Shown in pieces: positions 14,001-21,904 of a stretch of 34,601 nucleotides of DNA. The stretch comes from Acanthaster planci (lineage: Eukaryota > Echinodermata > Asteroidea > Valvatida > Acanthasteridae). Under the pieces are notes generated by a model. That model saw only the letters and a list, made by a program, of their open reading frames with translations. It had not been told where the DNA came from and searched no databases. Within the stretch, counting starts at the first letter, position 1. Each line of letters opens with the position of its first letter. Position numbers and translations under genes: made by a program. The stretch spans positions 1,030,192-1,064,792 of the forward strand of contig NW_019091526.1 in assembly GCF_001949145.1 (NCBI RefSeq), read 5' to 3'.

Positions 14001-15173
14001 GAATGTCGAATTATCCGAGAAAAAGTCCAGCCCTGTGTTTGAACCGTTTGCCGCAGCCAGTAAAAAGTCTTGGAATTGCCGGATCAAGCCCTCCAGTGAG
14101 TCAGAGGCAAGCAGGTCGGCAACTTGCTCCACAACGCCGTCCGGGACTTGTGTGTCCCCTAGCAGCTGGTTGATGATTTGCTCCATAATAATGGTCTGGG
14201 CTTCGTTGCTTCTGTTGGCCGAGGAAGAGAGTTCCTGAAGAACATCGATCAAGCCGTTTAGCGAGCCAGCGTTCAGCAGATCAGCAACTTGTTCTACGAG
14301 GCCAACTAGGGCTCCTGTATCACCAAGCAGTTGGCTAATAATTTGCTCTATAATGACAACCTGAACTCCATCGCTTCCATCTGCTAAAGAGGAGAGAAGC
14401 TCCTGAAGAACCTGGATCAATCCGTCTAGAGAACCAGAGGCTATCAGATCTACAATTTGCTCCTCGAGGCCTTCTGGGACCTCTGCATCACCAAGCAGCT
14501 GGTTAAGAATTTGTTCTATAATGACATCCTGAATTCCATTGCTTCCATCTGCAAAGGATGAGAGAAGCTCCTGGACAGCCTGGATCAATCCGTCTAGTGA
14601 ACCAGAGGCCAGAAGATTGGTCACTTGCTCGACAAAGCCGTTCGGGATTTCTGCATTACCAAGCAGCTGGTTGATAATTTGCCCGATTAATACAACCTGA
14701 GTTCCGTTGCTTTCGTCGGCTGAGGGCGCAAGGAGATCCTGGAGTACCTGTATCAATATGTCTTGTGAGCCAGAGACCAGTAGATTGGCAACTTGCTCCA
14801 CGAAGCCGTCCGGGACCTGCGTGTCTCCAAGAAGCTGACTGATCAGCTGCTCGACGACAGCTGCTTGGACTTCATCACCTAACAGGTCCTGGAATTGCTG
14901 TAGTCCGCTGGCTGGTGACGCGGTGGCCGTCTCGCCACTCGTCAACAGCTGAACGATGAGCTGTCGAATGACCTCAGCCTGCGCTGGGTTCACCGGAATC
15001 AAGTCCTGGAGCTGCTGAAGAAAATCGATGGGCGGCTCCGTGGCCACCACCTGCCTCATCATGTCACCGGCACCGTCCCCAGGAAATACCAAGGGAAAGT
15101 CATCCCCAAGCCCCTTGCTTGTTTGTGGGAAAAAACTACCAAGAAGGAACACGATGAGAAACAAGCTTGCCAT
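1975..15173 (-). CDS. NRF-6-like membrane O-acyltransferase, complete 15-exon gene
   Basis: Exons on the minus strand, 5' to 3': 15173-13799, 12986-12832, 12031-11950, 10836-10764, 9539-9383, 8988-8775, 8051-7884, 6959-6863, 6251-5978, 5293-5214, 4838-4734, 4216-4063, 3008-2825, 2483-2341, 2106-1975. I placed each border at an AG acceptor and GT donor. The phases join without a frame break, giving 3393 bases: 1130 residues plus a TAA stop. The order is signal peptide, tandem repeats, cysteine-rich NRF domain, first membrane helix, cytosolic-type linker, then a multi-pass acyltransferase-3 domain. This is the plan of nose-resistant-to-fluoxetine (NRF-6/NDG-4) proteins, which in C. elegans affect lipid or drug uptake and yolk transport. 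The family's substrate is unknown. The protein is longer than a typical NRF-6 because of the exon 1 repeats. Which of many paralogues this is cannot be told from sequence alone. Confidence 0.93.
3385..3600. repeat. G/T-skewed stretch in intron 12 of gene 1
   Basis: The plus strand is strongly G/T-rich, with repeated TTGGG, GGTTTGG and TGGG words, for example TGGTTTGGGCTGGGCTGAAT followed by TGGGTTGG. A run of ten G (3101-3110) lies just before it, and a CCTCCCTCCCTCCC tract follows at about 3267. It looks like a decayed G-rich simple repeat. The plus strand is the non-template strand for plus-directed reading and is antisense to gene 1. Confidence 0.6.
7540..7740. repeat. CpG-rich block in intron 7 of gene 1
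   Basis: CGCG and GCGC words are dense here (TTGGCGCGCTCTGCG, GCGCGCTTTGTGGCGCGCC), against AT-rich intron on both sides. It has no coding homology. A short CpG island, an enhancer or a mobile-element remnant would all fit; I see no inverted-repeat ends. Confidence 0.4.
8775..9539 (-). CDS. Exons 5-6 of gene 1: first membrane helix and linker
   Basis: Exon 5 (9539-9383, residues 562-614) holds the core of the first transmembrane segment (ICILWVFLLMVVIGTVYHV) and a basic, possibly coiled stretch (KTKAKIEKMEEALSGRKIK). Exon 6 (8988-8775, residues 615-685) encodes a polar Asn/His-rich linker ending in a lysine-rich segment (EGNKKKAKKMG). This variable linker between the NRF and acyltransferase domains is usual in the family. 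The positive charges after the helix suggest it lies in the cytosol. Donors GTTTGT and GTATGT; the joins are phase 0 and phase 1. Confidence 0.88.
10764..12986 (-). CDS. Exons 2-4 of gene 1: cysteine-rich NRF domain
   Basis: Exon 2 (12986-12832), exon 3 (12031-11950) and exon 4 (10836-10764) encode residues 459-561. With C438 from exon 1, the cysteines at 486 (NVEQC), 503 (QYC), 519 and 524 (GTCVPSSC) and 548 (FSC) give the conserved pattern of the extracellular NRF domain, likely paired in disulfides. Exon 4 leads into the first membrane helix (from G557). Borders: exon 2 after ATGTAG, donor GTATGT; exon 3 after TTTCAG, donor GTAGAA; exon 4 after TTCCAG, donor GTAAGT. The NRF domain is thought to face the outside of the cell or the endomembrane lumen. 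Confidence 0.9.
13799..15173 (-). CDS. Exon 1 of gene 1: signal peptide, repeat region and start of NRF domain
   Basis: This exon encodes residues 1-458 plus the first base of codon 459. Residues 1-21 form a typical secretory signal (MASLFLIVFLLGSFFPQTSKG). An acidic spacer follows, then five helical repeats (residues 104-381), then the first NRF-domain cysteine at 438 (NVSTVCANNTLQFL). The extracellular stretch has several N-glycosylation sequons (for example NGT, NRS, NGS, NST, NVS). The donor is A|GTAAGT at 13798; the leftover A joins TG of exon 2 to make Met459. The start codon is the first ATG after a TATA-like box and is matched in the paralogue at 29873. Confidence 0.93.
14031..14864 (-). 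repeat. Five in-frame copies of a 168-base (56-residue) coding repeat
   Basis: Copies are residues 104-159, 160-215, 216-271, 272-326 and 327-381 of gene 1. Units are 56 residues, and the last two are one shorter. Conserved landmarks in each unit are an EQIINQLLGD-type start, a VEQVADLLASGSLDGLIQ-type core, a QELL-type helix and an Asn-rich SNG end. The pattern of hydrophobic residues suggests paired amphipathic helices. The paralogue has one unit. The region before the array (about residues 62-103) looks like a much more diverged relative of the same unit. I do not recognise the repeat as a named domain. Confidence 0.92.
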
Positions 15174-15194
15174 CTTTGGTCTAAACGTTCTCCT

Positions 15195-15233
15195 CTCTGT
15201 GGAATGGCTCCCACCTTGTAGACCTTATATCTG
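15195..15233 (-). promoter_or_regulatory. TATA-like box and conserved pre-ATG block of gene 1
   Basis: On the minus strand CAGATATAAGG (15233-15223) lies about 50 bases before the ATG. A block GTGGGAGCCATTCCACAGAG (15214-15195) ends 21 bases before the ATG. Gene 2 has CAGATATAAGG and the near-identical block GTGGGGGGCATTCCACAAAG, also ending 21 bases before its ATG. The shared sequence supports a TATA-type core promoter with a start site in or near the block. The role is inferred; no transcript data are available. Confidence 0.55.
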
Positions 15234-15935
15234 TGTCTATTTGTGGAGATTTATGGCAAGACTGTGTTTGTTTAATTTTCCTTAGGGCCTACCTGGCTGG
15301 GTTTTCACAATACGGTTACCTTAATAAGCAGTCTGTATTAGACCTAAAGAAAATCCATCGAGCAAACAGCGGACATTTTTCATGTGAGAAAAGACCTACA
15401 GGGCGTGTCCAAGACCCAATTTGTCGAGTGACTCAGCGAATAATTTTTGAAAGTGGAATCATAGTGTAGTTGGGCAAAAACTGAAGATGTCACTTGCCGT
15501 ACTAAGAAAGGATATTTGAAAGTGAAATCTACTTTTTTTACGTAAAATTTGTTGAGGCAAGTCTTTTCTGAGGCTGAGGCAATTTATCATTATTGCATGT
15601 CTAAAACAAAATGGGATTAGAACCGTTTAGTTTTTACATAAAATGTCACCCGATGGTAGTTGTAACTTTTAAAGAGGATACGCTGCGTTATAATTTTATC
15701 ATTACATTTTATTTGCATAAGTTATCGAAACTGAGTTTGTGCCTCAAAACCTAAATAATATTGGAAAAGGCACAAGCACCTTTTAGATTTCTTCGGAGAT
15801 TTTGGCTGTTTTACAAATGCTGTTGAGTAACCTTTAACACTGAAAAAGTGGGAAAAATCAGATTTTGCCATAACTTAGTTTCGGGAATTTTCTATTCTGT
15901 GCATTGATCAAAACAATGCAGTGTTTAATGTATTG
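15234..15935. other. Upstream region of gene 1, no gene seen
   Basis: This is AT-rich sequence between the TATA-like box of gene 1 and the GTCGT repeat. No coding homology, repeat array or RNA gene was recognised. Confidence 0.5.
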
Positions 15936-16195
15936 CGTCGTGCCGTCGTGGTGTCAGGTCGAGCTGTCTGACGTCACGTCGTGCTCTTCTGCTGTCGCGT
16001 CGTGAGGTTGCGTTGCGCCGTCGACCCATTTCGTCGTGACGTCGCGTCAGCCGTCACATCGTGCTCTCGCTGTCACTTCATAACTGGCAGAAATATTGGT
16101 TGTCCTTAAAGATGGGGGTAAATTATTGCATACCAATATATATGGAATTCCATATCTGCCGTCGTGCGTCGTGGGTCGCCGTCGTGCGTCGCCCG
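15936..16195. repeat. CpG-rich degenerate GTCGT/GTCGTG repeat
   Basis: GTCGT, GTCGC and GTCAC words recur densely at 15936-16080 and again at 16158-16195, separated by about 75 bases of ordinary sequence. The block is rich in CpG against an AT-rich surrounding. It contains one perfect TGACGTCA (15969-15976), the palindromic CRE-type site. It lies about 0.75 kb before the gene 1 start. Confidence 0.75.
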
Positions 16196-17439
16196 TTTTT
16201 TTTCTTTGTCTCGATTGCGCAGTGGTATTTTTAACTTTGACCCTTGATCGTTTCACATGTCCATGTACTTGTTCGATCGATCGATCGTGCCTGACTCTCA
16301 TTTTAGCAGTAGAACTAAAAGATGTATTCGTCTTTGCAGTTGCGCCGAACTCCACTTGAAAGAAAAAAATAATATCCTTTCTTTTTTAAAGACTGACATC
16401 GGTAAAGTGACGTGTATATGAAATAATACAATTTTTGTTACATCGATAACTTAGTTACTCTAGACGTAACTTTACTCGTTAACGGCCTGACGTTAGGTCT
16501 ATAGCCTATGTAATATTTCTGTCTGTCCCTGCACGATATCCCACAGAACGGAATGTAAATAATAAATTATTTACAATGCTTGATTCCTTAATAGTTTTCA
16601 TAATAGACGAACTGATTCAACATTATTTTGAGGGCGGGTATACCTATGATGAAATCTGCTGCATACTCGAAATTAGACATGACTTGAGTTGCAGCTAGGC
16701 TCACAGAAGTCTTTTCAACAGTAACGTTACTTGTTAGCCCCATAAATAATGCTGATGCGCTGGACAACCTGTTCTCATTGGTCTATTCACCATGGCATAC
16801 ACACCCACAAAAACCAACACGTCACATTTTCTGAAACTTAAACTAAGTGGAAATTGCCCCCTTACAATACATTTAATAAACACTTTGTTATCTACAGCAC
16901 TGTCTAGTATTTCTGGCTTTCAAGGTGAAATTGAGAGGACAAAATGGAATATCTGTATCGGCTGGCAGATTTCTTTCTGGAATTTCATGAAAACAAGTCA
17001 GCACATTTTTACAATATGTAAATTAGAATAAGGCTGTGGATAAGTTGGCCGGAACCAGGGGTAGTCTAGCATTATTGGCATTAATTATGGGGTTAATATG
17101 TGGCCTGCTCTGCAAAAAAGGGTAATAAGTCCTGCAATGCCAAAATATGTTATGGCATGTTCTATTTGGAGAGGCCAACATTTCTTCAAAACGTGATTTT
17201 GTGTTTTTTCCTTTAAGAGGTTTTCTAACATTTATATTCTCAGAATTTGTGACTTCAAACATGGATACTGATGAATAAAGATGAAAAAATGGGCATTTAG
17301 TAGGAAATCCTGCATAGCATTGTGTTTCCAAGTGCTACACTTTTTGAGCTTTTTCTCGAAAGGTGCTTTTATTGAATCTGAAAATGTGGACTTACAAATG
17401 TCCACATATCTTCAGAATGAAGTGCACTACGGGGCCATT
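16196..17439. other. Non-coding stretch before the Gypsy fragment
   Basis: No gene recognised. There is a GATC tetranucleotide run (GATCGATCGATCG) near 16275. A perfect hairpin lies at 17384-17407: 8-base arms ATGTGGAC and GTCCACAT around an 8-base loop. An open frame on minus at 17331-17023 has no recognised homology. Confidence 0.5.
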
Positions 17440-18557
17440 CATATCAGGCCACTTGTGTCGGCTGCGCTCATCTATTGACTTAATCAATCCAAATAGAGTA
17501 CGATTAAACCTCTCTGCCTGGGCATTTCCCTCCGGATGGTAAGGAGTCGTCCGTGATTTTCTGATTCCATACAAGGTACATAACTCCTGGATCACGCTGC
17601 CTTCAAAATTCCGCCCTTGATCACTGTCCAAGCGCGACCGGATGCCAAATTTCGTGAACCAATGATTGCGTAGGACACTGGCCACTGTTACAGCATGCTG
17701 ATCTTTGCATGGTACCGCTTGCGAGAATTTCGTGAACACGTCAGTAAGGACCAACACATCTTCATATCCCCCACTTTCTCTGTCTACCTTGACAAAGTCA
17801 ATAGCAAGTACCTCTAACGGTCGAAAAGCCATTAGATGTCGCATCGGAGTTCTCGGTTGCGGCTGAGCCGCCTTAGCGGTTATGCATTGTTGGCAATGAG
17901 CAATATGGTGTCGCACGGTGGCAGTCACACGTGGCCAGTACACGCGCCTCCTAAGAAGTGAACACGTGCGATCTACTCCTTGGTGCCCCCATCCATCGTG
18001 GCTACCCTGAACAGCTCTTGATTGGAGAACCTTTGGCAAAAGGATCTGAAAAACTTCTCTGTGCAATGAGTCTTTCATCTTCTATGCAGGACACCGTCAC
18101 GGACAACATATCGTGGCCACTGCCAGAGCCTTAGGTCTCGCGTACCGCGCTTACCATTGGATTCAACTTCACCCGGAACTGCATTTTGCTCCCAGTGCTC
18201 CCACAGGACCCCGATGTCTGGGTCTTCCGTTTGCAATGCCGCTAATTGTTCTGCCGACCACGAAGGGAATAGCCCAGGGGGCCCACTGTTAGACTGTGCC
18301 TCCGTAGCCAGTCGCATTTGACTGATCCAGTTTACCTCGGTGCGCAATGGAATAGTGCTCGTTTGAGAGATCTGCCGTACCGCCCCCTCTCCTTCGGGGG
18401 AAAGATGCCCTGGGTAGCGGCTAAGGGCATCGGCACAGCAATTACTCCGGCCGGACTGGAATTTTACTTCAAAGTCGAATGAGGCCAACTGGGCCACCCA
18501 TCGCGTCTCACCTGCACCTAGTCTAGCCGTGTTGATATGGGCTAACGGATTGTTAAA
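17440..18557 (-). mobile_element. Ty3/Gypsy LTR retrotransposon pol fragment (RNase H end and integrase), broken
   Basis: Reading from the gap on minus, 18557-18075 encodes the C-terminal RNase H region typical of Gypsy pol (TRWVAQLASFDFEVKFQSGR, CCADALSRYPG) and a linker. From 18078 an integrase follows: the HHCC zinc-binding part (HDGWGHQG ... HIAHCQQC) and the catalytic core with Asp in LAIDFVKVD, Asp in LDSDQGRNF and Glu in GNAQAERFNR. The two parts are in different frames: RR-stop overlaps ATGA at 18078-18075, a one-base shift. Integrase similarity stops near 17440, before the usual C-terminus. No LTR, gag or protease is visible. The copy is inactive as it stands. Confidence 0.9.
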
Positions 18558-19148
18558 NNNNNNNNNNNNNNNNNNNNNNNNNNNNNNNNNNNNNNNNNNN
18601 NNNNNNNNNNNNNNNNNNNNNNNNNNNNNNNNNNNNNNNNNNNNNNNNNNNNNNNNNNNNNNNNNNNNNNNNNNNNNNNNNNNNNNNNNNNNNNNNNNNN
18701 NNNNNNNNNNNNNNNNNNNNNNNNNNNNNNNNNNNNNNNNNNNNNNNNNNNNNNNNNNNNNNNNNNNNNNNNNNNNNNNNNNNNNNNNNNNNNNNNNNNN
18801 NNNNNNNNNNNNNNNNNNNNNNNNNNNNNNNNNNNNNNNNNNNNNNNNNNNNNNNNNNNNNNNNNNNNNNNNNNNNNNNNNNNNNNNNNNNNNNNNNNNN
18901 NNNNNNNNNNNNNNNNNNNNNNNNNNNNNNNNNNNNNNNNNNNNNNNNNNNNNNNNNNNNNNNNNNNNNNNNNNNNNNNNNNNNNNNNNNNNNNNNNNNN
19001 NNNNNNNNNNNNNNNNNNNNNNNNNNNNNNNNNNNNNNNNNNNNNNNNNNNNNNNNNNNNNNNNNNNNNNNNNNNNNNNNNNNNNNNNNNNNNNNNNNNN
19101 NNNNNNNNNNNNNNNNNNNNNNNNNNNNNNNNNNNNNNNNNNNNNNNN
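18558..19148. other. Assembly gap of 591 N
   Basis: All bases are N. The gap falls inside the Gypsy pol, where reverse transcriptase should lie. Its true length is unknown, and long open frames across it are artefacts. Confidence 1.
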
Positions 19149-19977
19149 AAATCCTTGTGGAAGTTTTCCATCTAAAGTTTTTAAGTCTTTGGAAACACTT
19201 TTCTGTTTCCAAGCACACAAATACAACACTGTCTGATGCTTTCTGTAGACCCCCGAGGTCTTTAAGAGCAAAAAACTTATGAATCTTGCCACTTTGGTCA
19301 GTCAGTGCCTATGTGCATGACAGTAACTGACTGCAGCTTTGTTGTACTGAGATACAGTTTGGAAATTTGGTACATCTGCATAATCATGATCTTCCTGCAT
19401 TTACTGGGTTCTAAGCATGAGGTCATATTGGCGTGTGAGGTGCCAGTGGCTCAAGTGCATGGGAAGAAACTGGTAGACCTGTCTTCTGACTCTCATCTGA
19501 AATTCCTCTTCGTGCAGATGGTTTACGGCTTGTGGATCTCTGAAAGGAATACATTTCAGATTGAAATGAACACTTACAAATTGTCCTAATTAATTAGCGG
19601 TTTTGTGTTATCTCTTGAGCAATGATGTCACACACACACACAACAAAATTAAGCTGCATATTTGAAAAGCTTTGTTTTATTCCAGAGTCTGGGGAGTATA
19701 ATACATGCATGCATGCACAGGTAGAACGTAGCCTGAAATCACCAGTAAGTCAGATGACAAGACATTAAGCACTTTAAAGGACTTTCATTACAATTAAATT
19801 TTGTGATAAATGCAAGGAATCAATTACTATGAGTTAAACGTTTCCAAGGTATGGTTAGAAAAAACTCAAACAGAAAGAATCTGCATAGAAAGATAAAAAG
19901 CAATGAGTGTAGGCCTATCATGAAAACAGGAACCTCAAACTGTCATTTATGGTGGAACAAAGCAGGCCTGAAAACAA
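19149..19977. other. Non-coding flank with microsatellites
   Basis: No gene or pol homology was recognised on either strand, so the Gypsy fragment does not clearly resume after the gap. There is a (CA)7 run at 19629-19642, a CATG/GCAT alternation at 19704-19717 and a TAGGCCTA motif at 19910. Confidence 0.6.
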
Positions 19978-20345
19978 TTGAATTTGCCAACTCTTGACCA
20001 GAGAAGAACAGTTAATGATTGCTTATTCCTCTACAAACATATCCATAACCATTACAATTTAACTACCGCTAATCCATTTTCCCCTTCATGTTCCAAAACG
20101 CCGAACCAGATCTGCTCCCAAACACATCAGGCATGTTCCGCAAAGCCGGGTGGAGGTAACGAAGCAAGGCTTTGTTTCAAGGATTTCAACTGCTTACATC
20201 CGACTCCACAAAACGTGCGATGTGTTTGGGGCGCTTACATTGAATTCCTTCCGTACAGAGATTTACAGAAGTTCTTCGCCCTCAGAGCTCAACCATGTAC
20301 ATTTAAATTTCAACAGGTTTAGCCAGCTTTACACTGAATTAACTT
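19978..20345 (+). mobile_element. C-terminal tail of a CR1/L2-like LINE, frameshifted remnant
   Basis: LPTLDQRRTVNDCLFLYKHI is the usual post-RT region of Jockey-superfamily (CR1/L2/Crack-type) ORF2 proteins. The frame then shifts near 20150, and the other frame carries a C-terminal part (SELNHVHLNFNRFSQLYTEL). It ends at a TAACTTAACTTAA stretch. This copy is separate from the minus-strand LINE further on and lies just before the Tx1-like remnant. Confidence 0.7.
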
Positions 20346-20379
20346 AACTTAAATGTCAAAGCACACTGTATAATATGTA

Positions 20380-21555
20380 TAACCTTCGAGTTCCCCATAC
20401 TGACAACATGGCCATCGACGTTTTTGAAAAATTCTGTACTCATTTTGATGGTTTGTTTTTTTTAGTGATGACACTATAGATATGGTCGGAGGTGATTTTA
20501 ATTGCACTTGTGATCCGCTCATGGGTCGTGCTAACAGGCCGACTGAGCACCGCCCCGTGTCTCCATGGTTCTCAAAATGTACTTATTCATTTTAACCTGT
20601 GTGACGTCTGGCGCAGATTAAATCCGATTACTAAACTGTACACCTGGATGCGTAAACACTATTTGATTCTGACAAAGTCTCTGAAGTCAGACTCAACCGC
20701 TTCTATGTTCCTTGTAATTTAATTCCGGCCACTTAGTCATGCCGCATTATTCTTTGTTCTTTGTCCGATTCCTCTGCCGTTCACTTGCATATTAAACTTC
20801 CGTCGTCCCATCACAGAGGTAGTGCCTGTTGGCATTTTAGCAATTATCTTATTGAGGATCAAAGTTACTGTGAAAATATTAAGTCTTTTCTGGACTAACT
20901 GGCAGTTGGAAAGGAACATATTTGAGTGACCTCTGTAAGTGGTGATATCTCGGCAAGGCTCAAATCAAAACTCTTACGCAAAATACAGCTGTAGACTCAC
21001 CGCTGAAAAGCGTGCCACCTTCTCACTCTTCAATTCCAATATTGAAGAACTTCAATCTGCGGCAGACCTCACGCCAGAAATTCAGAAGGATCTCAAGGAC
21101 CAGCGTAATAAATTAAACGTTTTCCTTGAAAACCACGCACAGGGCGCCCTCGTCTGGTCTCGTTTTCAACACTTTAATGAGATCGATACCAGCTCTGCTT
21201 ATTTTTTTTTCAACCTCGAAAAATCTCATTTTCTTTCTAAAAGTCTCTGCAGCGTTCGTCTTGAAGATGGCAGCATCACCGACGACTCCGATAAAATAAA
21301 AGTCACACTTCCCGTACTGTTTACGCTGACCTATCCAGTCGCATTTCTACGGACGAAGGTGCCCTCGATTCTCTCTTGTCTTATTTGCCTCAGCTCGACG
21401 CTCTGGGTGCCGAGGACCTTGATGCTCCCGATGCATTGAGGAATTTGATTGTGCCGTGAAACAGCTCTCTTTCTGGCCGCTTTTCAAAAACAATTTTCTC
21501 GACGTCTTAAATTTGTCACTTCCTCTGGTACCCTTCCCCTTCGTTTCTCAAAGCA
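20380..21555 (+). mobile_element. Tx1/L1-like LINE ORF2, left part: endonuclease and pre-RT region, decayed
   Basis: The reading starts inside the endonuclease: DMVGGDFNCTCDPLMGR is the hallmark GGDFN motif of L1/Tx1-type endonucleases. NLCDVWRRLNPITKLYTWMR follows after a frame change. Further pieces in shifted frames run to 21000, and 20939-21300 encodes the linker (SAYFFFNLEKSHFLSKSLCS). Short matches to the stretch just before RT reach about 21555 (VLNLSL with SGTLPL-like sequence). Several stops and frameshifts make it a pseudogene. The 5' end is missing, as is usual for LINE insertions. It resumes near 26573. Confidence 0.82.
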
Positions 21556-21904
21556 TTGATTTTTTGACTCGACATTTATTTCCATTTTGCAATGTATATA
21601 TCAGTTATACACAAATTCAATAGATGAAAGATTTATGACTACAAGAGTGAAAGTTAAATAAGATCATGGGACATTGAAATAAAAGGGGCAAAATACGCAG
21701 GCATATTCAGAAGATAAAGTCTTATACAGAAATGCCTTATTATGACAACAAAAAGAACCAGACAAGGAAGACTGACAACAAATTATACATAAAAAGAACA
21801 ATTGCAGTACAATACAATCAAAACAAAACAAGACTGAGATGTGACAGAAATTGGAATTATGAAACACTTGAAACGTTAGAAGAACAAGGGGAAGATTAGA
21901 ATGA

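Noticed and set aside
16047-16359. Open frames on both strands over the GTCGT repeat
   Set aside because: Low-complexity translation with no homology and no splice support.
17023-17331. 102-codon minus open frame after the Gypsy integrase
   Set aside because: Not the integrase C-terminus, an envelope or an LTR that I can recognise; treated as chance.
17384-17407. Perfect 8-base hairpin as a possible transposon end
   Set aside because: A single short hairpin with no partner end. It may simply mark the junction near the truncated pol.
18529-19292. Open frames of 209-405 codons across the gap
   Set aside because: Frames run through N. Only the part below 18558 on minus has pol homology.
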